In this document: piece after piece, positions 1 through 8,500 of the stretch
Position numbering within the stretch: the first letter of the stretch is position 1
Layout of the letters: each line of letters begins with the position of its first letter
From: Bacteroidia bacterium
Lineage (GTDB): Bacteria; Bacteroidota; Bacteroidia; Bacteroidales; CAJPTX01
DNA: 10,784 nt
Reading direction: 5' to 3'
Assembly (NCBI GenBank): GCA_905373665.1
Contig: CAJPTV010000077.1
Span: forward strand, 1 to 10,784
The notes under the pieces: model-generated
Seen by the model: the letters and a program-made list of their open reading frames with translations, nothing else
What the model was told of the DNA's origin: nothing
The model's database searches: none
Translations under genes and position numbers: made by a program

Positions 1-54
1 GCTGCTGGAGGAATGAAGAGAGGGGGGGGCTTACACACTTTTACAGACACTACC

Positions 55-156
55 TGAAAAGGGATAATCGGGCAGGCGCGGCATATGCCGCGAGTTGCAG
101 GCGAAAGCACGCTACACCCCTACAGAAGAGGGAAAGTTGTATTTTGACACACTCTC
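55..156 (+). repeat. Intergenic repeat, copy 1
   Basis: Positions 55-133 match 236-314 base for base (79 bases), and similarity then decays through about 156/337. The copy contains a perfect 16-base palindrome at 77-92 (cgcggcatatgccgcg) and ends in the cccctacaga motif. It encodes nothing recognisable. It could be a REP/MITE-like element spread through the genome, but no transposase or clear terminal inverted repeats are visible here. Confidence 0.8.
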
Positions 157-177
157 CTGAACACCATTGCCTTATTA

Positions 178-193
178 TGCGCCTTACGGCGCA
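178..193. repeat. Hairpin between the two repeat copies
   Basis: A 6-bp perfect stem (tgcgcc/ggcgca) encloses the 4-base loop ttac. It lies directly beside the near-palindrome at 194-213 and belongs to the same repeat cluster. No T-run follows it on either strand, so I do not call it a terminator. Confidence 0.6.
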
Positions 194-213
194 GGGCGTA
201 GCATGCTGCGCCC
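194..213. repeat. 20-base near-palindrome ending in the shared cccctacaga motif
   Basis: The segment gggcgtagcatgctgcgccc is self-complementary except for one T/G pair, with agcatgct at the centre. It is followed by the same cctacaga tail that follows the palindromes of the 55 and 236 copies, which suggests a related but different member of the same palindromic family. Confidence 0.65.
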
Positions 214-235
214 CTACAGAACCCCACCATTCGGT

Positions 236-337
236 TGAAAAGGGATAATCGGGCAGGCGCGGCATATGCCGCGAGTTGCAGGCGAAAGCACGCTACACCC
301 CTACAGAAGAGGGAGAGTCGTATTTTAATACACCTCC
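236..337 (+). repeat. Intergenic repeat, copy 2
   Basis: This is the second direct copy, 181 bases downstream of the first. The first 79 bases (236-314) are identical to 55-133, including the 16-base palindrome at 258-273, and the rest is diverged. Its left flank, 216-253, reappears as a reverse complement at 10698-10735, so the conserved element extends left of the direct repeat. Confidence 0.8.
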
Positions 338-397
338 CCGCACCCCGCGCCTCTGTGATCTGCATTTACCGCACATTGCGCCCACTGGGCCGTCCGC

Positions 398-414
398 CCT
401 AAGGACCCCTTAGG
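398..414 (-). other. Hairpin overlapping the stop codon of the TPR/AraC gene
   Basis: A perfect 7-bp stem (cctaagg/ccttagg) with a 3-base loop spans the TAA stop of the minus-strand gene at 410-412. On that strand no T-run follows, so it is a poor candidate for an intrinsic terminator. A second small inverted repeat, gcccactgggc, lies just beyond at 380-390. A role in transcript end formation or stability is possible but unsupported. Confidence 0.4.
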
Positions 415-2149
415 ACCTCTTCTCTTCCGCTATCCGACGAAACTCGCTGGTCGAGAGACCATACTTCTCCTTGAAAAGACGATAAAAGGTCGTACGCGAA
501 CTAAACCCCGCCATGTACTCTATCTCCGTGATACGATACGGCGAATCTGTGAGCAGCTGTGCCGCATACTCTAGACGAAGATTATTGATGTACTCCAACA
601 CCGTTATGCCATTTTCATACAACTTGATCGCCTCGGCTAAATAGGTGCGATTCGTCCCAAGCTCCTTAGCAAGCGAAGTCGCATTACAATTCGCATCACA
701 AAAACAACGCTTCTCCTGCATCAGCAGACACAGACTGTTGTATATCTGCATCTCGCGCGGCAACTCTTCGTGCGGCCCCGTCTCCGTCGTTACGGGCGTA
801 CTCCGCTCCTTGCGTGCCCGACTTTGCTGTAGCTCTTTCTGAACCGAATCATACAACAACCGATTCTTCCGACGCAACCTGTGCGTGTAAAGAACCAACA
901 AGAGCACTATGGTCGCCAACAGTACTGCCGCTAACGAACTCAGCACAAGACGGTTGTTGAGCAGACGCTGCGCCGCCTTGAGCTCATTCACCTTGAAGAT
1001 CGTATTGAGCTCATTCAACAGATTGGCATTCAACCCCGTCTCCGTCGAGTCGCGCAACTCGTTGTATTCGTGGTAACAATAAGCCGCACTATCATACTGC
1101 CCCAATTGGTAAAACATATTACCACGCAAGCGAATCCGATTGGAAGTCAGCGCTGTAAGCCCCGCAGCACGATACTCTGTCAGGAGCTGCTGATTATACA
1201 CCAGCGCACTATCATACCGCCCCAAAAGCTTGAAATACTCTTCCCGCGTATCCAAGACCAACGGCGCTATGGTCGACGGACAGTGCGCCGCCGTATAGTC
1301 CAACGAATCGAGTAGTGCCGTCGCACGAGACTTGTCCCCAAACAGAAGCTCGATACCTACCGCCGCCGCGTAGTAATAGGTATACTTGATATACAGCTGC
1401 CCCTTGTGCTCGGCTATCTCCCGCGCATTCGCCTTATCGAGTCGATGCCGCCACCGCGCCAGAGCCTGTGGCAACGAATCGGTAAGCGAGGCCTGATAAA
1501 GCACATTACAGTAGTCGCAGTGCGCGTCAAGCTCTATCAGATCGACCTGATCCATCTGCGAGAACAGCTCTATACAACGCTTAAGAGAGGCAAGGGCTGG
1601 CTCCGTCTCCAGATATATCTGCACATAAGCCACACCGATCTTGTACATCGCCACCGCCTGCCCGAAGATATGCCGCCGCTCCAGCGCATCGTTGTACATA
1701 TCCTGCATCTCCTGCAACGCACTGTAATTCCGCTCCTGCAGCAGGTACATATCGATCTGCAACGCGCGCAGGGTGTAGTAATAGTCTAGCTGCTCGGTCT
1801 CGAGCAAATAGGTGAGCGCATCGGGCAATTCGGCCTCTAACTGATCATACTGGTCGAAATTGAAATAGCTCACCAACAGGCGCGTATAGTTATACCCCGC
1901 CCCCTTCGTATCGCCCCGCTGCTCATTCTCCTTAAGCAGGACTCGCAGATACTTTTGCTCGCGCGCCGAATCTCCTAGGTCATAGAGCAGATTACACAGC
2001 TCAGAAAGCGTAGCGATACGCTCGGCGTCTTTGCGCTGCGCGAGAGAAGCCTCTAACGAATCTACGGCGCGCTCGAGCGGAGGCTGCTGAGCAAAGGTGC
2101 TCACAACCGAAAAAAGCAGGCACAAAAATACGGAAACCACTAAGCGCAT
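410..2149 (-). CDS. Membrane-spanning TPR protein with C-terminal AraC-type DNA-binding domain
   Basis: The predicted protein has 579 residues and is a probable one-component transmembrane regulator. Residues 1-20 form a signal peptide (MRLVVSVFLCLLFSVVSTFA). Residues 21-399 are helical with TPR-like pairs (for example AVAMYKIGVAYVQIY) and should be periplasmic. Residues 401-421 form one hydrophobic helix followed by THRLRRKN, which places the C-terminus in the cytoplasm. Residues about 466-579 form an AraC-type helix-turn-helix pair: TSLAKELGTNRTYLAEAI, then ITEIEYMAGFSSRTTFYRLF. I chose the ATG at 2149. A TTG at 2170 is in frame, but it would overlap the -7 box at 2168-2175 and displace the signal peptide. 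Unusual is C474-x7-C482-x-C484-x3-C488 at the first DNA-binding subdomain. The gene is divergent from the giant surface protein, which it may regulate (inference). The domain class is secure; ligand and targets are unknown. Confidence 0.9.
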   Translation of the reverse strand: MRLVVSVFLCLLFSVVSTFAQQPPLERAVDSLEASLAQRKDAERIATLSELCNLLYDLGDSAREQKYLRVLLKENEQRGDTKGAGYNYTRLLVSYFNFDQYDQLEAELPDALTYLLETEQLDYYYTLRALQIDMYLLQERNYSALQEMQDMYNDALERRHIFGQAVAMYKIGVAYVQIYLETEPALASLKRCIELFSQMDQVDLIELDAHCDYCNVLYQASLTDSLPQALARWRHRLDKANAREIAEHKGQLYIKYTYYYAAAVGIELLFGDKSRATALLDSLDYTAAHCPSTIAPLVLDTREEYFKLLGRYDSALVYNQQLLTEYRAAGLTALTSNRIRLRGNMFYQLGQYDSAAYCYHEYNELRDSTETGLNANLLNELNTIFKVNELKAAQRLLNNRLVLSSLAAVLLATIVLLLVLYTHRLRRKNRLLYDSVQKELQQSRARKERSTPVTTETGPHEELPREMQIYNSLCLLMQEKRCFCDANCNATSLAKELGTNRTYLAEAIKLYENGITVLEYINNLRLEYAAQLLTDSPYRITEIEYMAGFSSRTTFYRLFKEKYGLSTSEFRRIAEEKRS

Positions 2150-2167
2150 CTCTTCATTTTGAGTAAA

Positions 2168-2175
2168 CAAATATA
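2168..2175 (-). promoter_or_regulatory. Candidate -7 box for the TPR/AraC gene
   Basis: Read on the minus strand this is TATATTTG, an exact fit to the TAnnTTTG -7 consensus of Bacteroidota primary sigma-factor promoters. No TTG/TTTG -33 element stands at the usual spacing. Transcription from it would start about ten bases before the ATG at 2149, giving a very short leader, and this is an argument against the upstream TTG start. One short box can occur by chance. Confidence 0.45.
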
Positions 2176-2255
2176 TCTAAAGATTGAGAACTGAGCCCGA
2201 CACCCCAACCGCTGACGCCGCGCTTTTCCGCTTTTTCGTACCCTTTCCCCCCTCC

Positions 2256-2272
2256 GAAAAAGAACCTTTTTC
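2256..2272. other. Hairpin in the divergent intergenic region
   Basis: A perfect 7-bp inverted repeat, gaaaaag and ctttttc, has a 3-base spacer. It is A/T-rich and not followed by a T-run on the plus strand. It could be a protein-binding dyad or chance in a low-complexity stretch. Confidence 0.35.
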
Positions 2273-2450
2273 TTGTGAAAAGGGGCGGCTTGTGCTCACG
2301 CCGTAGGGCGGTAATCTGCACTTTTTCATTCTTGCAATCGGCAGTACGACAGTCTTTTGCACCGATGGAACTTTTTGTTTCCTTTTTGGAACATCGCCCC
2401 TAGAGAGACTTACGTAAATAGCAGTGCGTAACACAAACACAAAAAGTGAA

Positions 2451-2534
2451 ATGAGAAAACTACGGATTAACAATTGGAGCTTTTGGCTCCTGGGAGTGCT
2501 GCTAGTGTGGCTACTCCCGTCTAGCGCTTGGGGG
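2451..2534 (+). other. Signal peptide of the giant protein
   Basis: The 28-residue leader has a basic start (MRKLR), a hydrophobic core (FWLLGVLLVWLL) and a likely cleavage region around SSAWG before EEPP. There is no cysteine lipobox, so this is a signal peptidase I-type Sec signal. That agrees with the T9SS sorting domain at the other end, because T9SS cargo first crosses the inner membrane by Sec. Confidence 0.85.
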
Positions 2535-5500
2535 GAGGAGCCACCTGCTGGTTTGCCCTCGATAAGAATGCTATACAGTGCAAGCAATCCCCAAGAGGTG
2601 AGTCTAAATTTATCGACAACCAGTGGTCGTGGAATTTGGTTTCGTAACGCTGATGGCAGTGTCACGAAACTTACAAATGAGTATGAGTATAGAGGCAAAC
2701 AACATCTTGCCCTGCCTCAAGGGGAAGTTTGGTTTTACGGGAAGTTTGAATACTTTTATATCTTGGAGACTGAGAGTGTGACTGTGGAGGGTTTTGCTTT
2801 CAACGATCTAGAGAGTGACAAATGGAGTCAGCTGAAGCGTCTGGAAATAAAGAGTCCATGCAAGGCGAATATCATCCAGTTACCCAAGAACCTCTCGCCA
2901 CAATTTAACTCGCTAAGTTTGGAAAAAAGTCTAAACAATACTCTGAAATTTGTCGGTTGGGATACAAATGGACAGAAAGTGAGTGGTCACTATTGGGGTT
3001 ACACAGGATCGCAGATTCTTGCTGAAACGTACGACCAACTCTTTCATAATCTAAAAACTACAGAAAATAGGATTAACCTAGGCCTCCCTAATAATAATGA
3101 TGAGGTGAAGCGTGTATCTCTTGAGTGTGTGAAAACGCAGTATTTTTATACGGAAGGTAAGTGCAAAGGTCAAGGCACTTACCAAGCGCTTTATGAGACG
3201 ATTATTGACACGGAAACTCAGAAAAATCCCACTGAGATTGTCTTCGACAAAGACGGGTGGCTTGACTTGGAGGTAGCTACCTACGATCCGAACACCAACT
3301 TTACCAAAGGGGGGGGGGCAACAGGTACTCCCCAAGTGAATCAGAAAATGGTGGTCGTGCAGGTAGATGGTGGGAGAAAGTTCTGCATGGTGATCTCCAA
3401 AAAGAGTGACGGTTCTACAGACGGGGACAAGTTGAAGTTCTTTGCCCGTCAAGGGAAAACCGTGCGTTTGTGGGGTGATGCCAGTCTGCTAAAGGTGAGT
3501 GGAAAGGATATTGTGAAAGAAATAAAGTGTGGCACTGGGCTTCAAAGACTGGTGGCAAACTGGTGTAGCAAGTTAGAAAAAGTAGAAAGAGGTTCAACCC
3601 TACGGTGGGTAGACGTCAACAATTGCGCCAACCTAACCTCAATGGACGTCAAGCAGTGCCGCAGTTTAACAACCCTCGAGGCGAAGAATTGTGGAAAGCT
3701 CACTACGATCGAAGTGAGCAGCACGAAGTTAACAACGCTCAACCTTAGCAACTGTGATAAAGTTACCGCCCTTGACATTAGCGGTTGTAGTAGCTTGTCA
3801 ACGATAACTGGGTTCGACTCCTTACCCTTACGTACCTTGAAAGCCAACAATTCGGGCTTATCAAAGATAACAGGGAAAGCCGCCATTGAGACCCTGCAAG
3901 CCAACAATTGCGCCAACTTAACCGCAATAGACGCTACCTCGTGCAGCAATCTAACAACCTTCGAAGCTAAGAGTTGCGAAAGGTTAGCCTCGGTAGAAGT
4001 GCGTAGCTCGAAACTAACGAATATTGATCTCACCAGTAGTAAAGTTTCGTCTTTAGATGTTTACAATTGCAGTAAGTTAGCGAAGATCACCGGCTGGGAC
4101 ACCTTGCCTCTACAGACCCTAAAAGCCAGCTACACTGCTTTAACGCAGATAACAGAGAAAAGCGCCCTTAAAACCCTGCAAGTCGAGAATTGTAGCCAAT
4201 TAACAACGATAAAAGGCGGGGATAACCTACAGATCCTCAACGCGAACGGTTGCACCAACCTAACCTCAATAGACACTAAGCGGTGCAGCAAGTTAACAAC
4301 CTACGAGGCTCGGGGTTCTAAGTTGACGGCAGTCGAAGTACACAGCTCAGACCTAACGACACTCGACCTTACCAACTGTAGTAAGGTTACTTCCTTGGAC
4401 ATTAGCAGTTGTTCTAGGTTATCGACGATAGATGGGTTCAACACCTTATCCTTGCAGTCACTGAACGCCAACAATTCGGGTCTAACGCAGATAACAGGGA
4501 AATCCTCCCTACAGACTCTGACAGCCAACCAGTGTGCCAAGCTAACCAAAATAGACGCTAGCGCGTGCAACCAATTAACATCCCTCGAGGCGAAGCATTG
4601 TGACAAGTTAGAGACTGTCGAGGCGCGCAGTGCGAGTTTGACAAAACTCGACCTTTCGAGTTCCGCTACGAAGACCTTAAACATTAGCAATTGTACCAAG
4701 CTAACGAAGGTAGAAGGCACTCTAAGCGCCCTGACTTCTTTGCAGTGTAACTACAACACAGGGTTTACTACCGACTTCTTGAAGGGGGTACTTCAGGGCT
4801 CGACAGCGCCTAAGCTAGAGGTTTGTGAAGCGCGGGGCGTGAAATTACCAGCACAGCTCAACGTGAGCAAGAGTTTGAAAAAACTAGATCTCTATAACTC
4901 AACAGGACTCACCTCGTTTACCGTCCCTGCGGGCTCGGCTTTAGAGAGCCTAAACCTCGAGAGTATTCGGGACTTGAAAGATCTTAATGTCTTGCAGGCG
5001 AAGGAACTAAAGAAACTGATTTTCCCTACTACAGAGGTAAAGAAAACGAGTTTCGTGGGGCTAACAAAGCTTGAAGAGGTGTATATGCCAGGTGGTTATC
5101 CAGCTCGCCTTCTCACAGAGCTGATCTGCCAGCTTCCGAATCGCCTAAATCTAGCTAAGGGGAGCTTCAAATATAATTTCGGTTCCTCTGAATTGCCTCT
5201 TGTCAATGGTCGTGTCGCGAAAGACAAAAACTGGATGATTTATAGCACAAATGGTGGTAAGGATGTGACGGATCAGTGCACCTCTAAGGTGTCTTGTGAC
5301 GAGGTAGTACCGCCCGCCACCCCCGACGAAGTGCATTTTGAGTTAACGGGGCGCACTGAGCTCTTCTTTACGACCGTGAAGCCTACAATGGTTTGGCTAT
5401 CTGCCACGAGCGATAAGAACAAATTCTACTACAACGGCTATTACGGTGCAGGGAACTCTTCAATTGATTTGAAAGACCATGACCATGTCTACCTCTTTAC

Positions 5501-8500
5501 GCAACCCGGTGCGCTCAAGTCGCTAAAGATTGAACAAGCGGGCACGGTAAAAAACATAGAATTAACGCGCCTGCCAGACTTAAAAGAGCTCATTCTGCAG
5601 AATGCTACGCAGTTACTCTCGCTTGACATTACAAAGCTAACAGAGCTAACGAAACTCGAGCTGCAAGGGGCAAAGGATCTAAGGACCATTGACCTATCGA
5701 AGAACACCAAACTGGAGACCTTAGACATTAGAGGAACGAAACTTGCGAGCTTAGACTTATCCAAGCACACTGCGATGAAGTACACTTGGGTATACGAGAA
5801 TCAGCTCTCGACAATCAAACTAAGTCCTTCGACCCTCTCGTTTTGGGTTTATGGTAATAGACTTACCAGTTTGGATGTAAGTATGGCGACAGGCTTGTAC
5901 TCTGTTGACGCTAGGGATAATGCGCTCACAACCCTTACTCTCGCCACCGACAAAACGAAGTATCACGAGTTAAAGCTTAGCGGGAATGGTCTGACAAACC
6001 TAGATCTCCAGAATGCTACTGAGCTAAAAAACTTGGAGATCGGAAAGAATGCGAACCTCGCGATACTCAACTTGCGCGGTTGTACGAAGCTCCAAAAGCT
6101 CGACATAAGTGGCTGTACCGCCTTCAAAGAACTGAAGCAGGCGGGAGAAACCGCGTGGTTCTTGGATGGCTGTAAGGCGCTTACTGACTTTAGGCTCTAT
6201 GGTACGGGGCTCGATGCGAACAATCTCTCCAAACTCTACTGCCACCTGCATAAGGTTACCAGCGGTAAGCTCTATGTCGCAGACAAAACGAACCAAACAA
6301 GCCTCCAAGAGGCTCAGAAGAGCGGTACGAACATTGCAAAAGAGAATGGCTGGACGGTACTTGCTTCCGACGGTACCGAATTTACAGGGAGCACCAAGAC
6401 CTGCGCTGACCTTGTGCCGAACAATGTACCTGCGATTCAACTGGTTGTAAAAGGGAAGCTTACTGTCAAATTCAAGGCGACTGCCAAGGAAGTCTGGATA
6501 GAAGAAACCGAAGGTATCTACAAGTATAAGGAGGTAACCCCTGGGCAGGAAATCACCGAAACGTATGACGCGCTGGTAGCACAACGATACACGCTCCATG
6601 GTAAGATCTCCTTGTTGGATATCAGCAATCAGGCTGTCGTACAAGGCATTACTATCAAGAAGCACGATGCGCTCACCGAGCTCAACGCTGCGAATTGTAG
6701 CGAGATGAAGGAAGTAGACCTCTCCAACATGCCTAACCTAGCAAAACTCATCATAAATGGGTCGCATGTAAAAGCGTTGGATCTCGCGCACTTCCCCGCA
6801 CTCAAGGAGCTCAATTGTGCCGACAACGAACTCAAGGAGTTGAGTCTCGTAAACAACCCTCTACTTGAAAAGGTAGATTGCTCGAACAATGCACAGTTGA
6901 AGAACCTCGTTGCCTTGAAGAAGGTAGGTACTGGCGCTGCGCCACTCAAGGAACTGAAATGTGGTGGCTCGGCTCTAACCATCGATGCGTTCAACGACCT
7001 CTTCTGTACCCTCCCCGAACGTACTTCGGGCGAGAAAGGAAAGCTCTACGCAGTAAAAGACGCAGCCGAGGCTAATGCGAAACTCGTGCCGAACAACTGC
7101 TACACCTCGCGTGCAACGACAAAGTATTGGGACATCTTGCTAATGGACGGCACAGGTGCCTCTCTAGGGAACGAAGACCCGGGTCACGCCTGCGTACCAC
7201 AAAAGGTAACGAGCATCACCATTGCGCCCGTAACGCTCGAGCACCACGAAACGCTAACCTTAAAGCCGACGATCGAACCTGCAACAGCCGACGATAAGAC
7301 GGTAAAATGGGATGTTAAGTCAGGTAAAGACAAGGTGACGTTGTATGATGGTGGTCTCATTGAGGGGATTGAAGTAGGTACGGCTACCCTCGAGTGCGTT
7401 GCACAAGATGGCAGCGGTGTAAAAGCCACAGTTACAGTGACGGTGGTGGAAAAGAAGGTGGAAAAGATTACGATTACCACCTCAAAGCCCTCGCCCTTCA
7501 CAATCGGCGACCAAGTACAGTTTACGGCAAAAGTTGAGCCCACGGAGGCTACCTATCGCGACATTACATGGTCGGTAGACGGCTCTGCGGCGACAATCGA
7601 CTCAAAGACGGGGCTACTGGTGGCTAAAGCAACCTCCACGGGGCTCAAGGTAACAGTACGAACCAACAGCCCTGATTATCCAAAGACAGAGGAGCAAATC
7701 GTAAAAATCGATAACCCAACGGTAACGGGCTTGCTACTCACACAAGACCAGCTGGTGGTAAAGAAGGACGGGAAGAAATACCCCCTCGGTGTGACCCTAG
7801 ATCCCCCCATTGCTGTCCTCACGGGGAAGGTTAATGTCGAACCGACAGATCCCTTTGTTTCGGTTACCTGTCAGACGGAGCTTGACGAAAACGGCTTTGT
7901 CCGTCAGCCCATTAAGGTTGAGGTACAGGGGGTTAAAGAGGGGAAACAAACTACGGTTACGATTAAGCCCGAGGCCTTTCCCTCGATATCGAAGACCTTT
8001 ACTGTCAAAGTGGTCGCTGCGAGCGAGTTCACCGAACCGACTTCGCTTAACTTGCCCAAGACCCTCTCGGCAACTGTCGGTAAGCCCGTACAGCTCACGG
8101 CTGAAGTATCGCCCGCTGAGGCAACCAACCGCGCAATCTACTGGTCGCTCAAAGACGAAGAAAGTGCCCAAGTAGTACGTATCGATGTACAAGGCAACAT
8201 TACTCCGCTCAAGCAAGGGAAGGCTACTGTGGTAGCTACCGCAGTCGGGAAACCCGACCTCTTTGAAGAGTGCGAAGTCAATGTGATGAACGAGATAGAT
8301 CAAGTCCCCGCAACGGCTAAGTTGATCGCGACCCTCACGGTCGTGCCCAATGCGCAACTACAGCTACAATTGGCGGGCGAAGGCAACGTCTATCTACAGA
8401 CCAAGGCTTCGAACAAGGCTTACCAGTACTCGCTCACCGATGCCTACTACGCCATCCCCGTGAAGTGCGAAGCTACTACGGTAAAGATTTACGGAGCGCT

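Larger units (their letters stand above)
1..409. other. Non-coding region downstream of the TPR/AraC gene, rich in palindromic repeats
   Basis: I see no convincing gene here. The short open frames lie inside duplicated palindromic sequence and have no family resemblance. The region holds two long direct copies of a repeat (55-156 and 236-337), a hairpin (178-193), a 20-base near-palindrome (194-213), a run of eight G (22-29) and small inverted repeats at 380-390 and 398-414. The motif cccctacaga occurs three times (117-126, 211-220, 298-307), each time shortly after a palindromic segment, so the stretch looks like several units of one dispersed repeat family. Confidence 0.7.
2150..2450. other. 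Divergent intergenic region between the regulator and the giant gene
   Basis: These 301 bases separate the two start codons and should hold both promoters and any regulator binding site. Visible elements are a TATATTTG box for the minus-strand gene (2168-2175), a perfect 7-bp hairpin at 2256-2272 (gaaaaag-aac-ctttttc), a T-rich stretch at about 2354-2385 with repeated cttttTG-like words, and the 8-base palindrome ttacgtaa at 2410-2417, about 33 bases before the ATG of the giant gene. I found no exact TAnnTTTG box on the plus strand and no clear operator. A minus-strand open frame crosses the region but has no family resemblance and runs into the giant gene, so I reject it. Confidence 0.6.

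Noticed and set aside
55..337. CRISPR array
   Set aside because: There are only two long copies with a 181-base period, no short regular repeats with unique spacers, and no cas gene.
2150..2170. TTG at 2170 as start of the TPR/AraC gene
   Set aside because: It adds a polar stretch before the signal peptide and overlaps the TATATTTG box; the ATG at 2149 fits better.
2424..2450. GTG at 2424 as start of the giant gene
   Set aside because: It would add a polar Asn/Thr/Lys stretch before the signal peptide; the ATG at 2451 begins a standard signal peptide.
2177..2698. A 173-codon minus-strand open frame across the divergent intergenic region
   Set aside because: It overlaps the start and signal peptide of the giant gene, has no family resemblance and low-complexity Lys/Ser-rich sequence; I treat the region as regulatory.
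3309..3318. Sequencing error in the G run
   Set aside because: With ten G the frame stays open on both sides into matching LRR sequence and on to the sorting domain, so ten is a coherent length; reads should still be checked.
6024..6665. A 213-codon open frame on the minus strand
   Set aside because: It is antisense to LRR/cap sequence of the giant gene, has no recognisable domain, and the plus-strand frame is supported by repeats and caps throughout.
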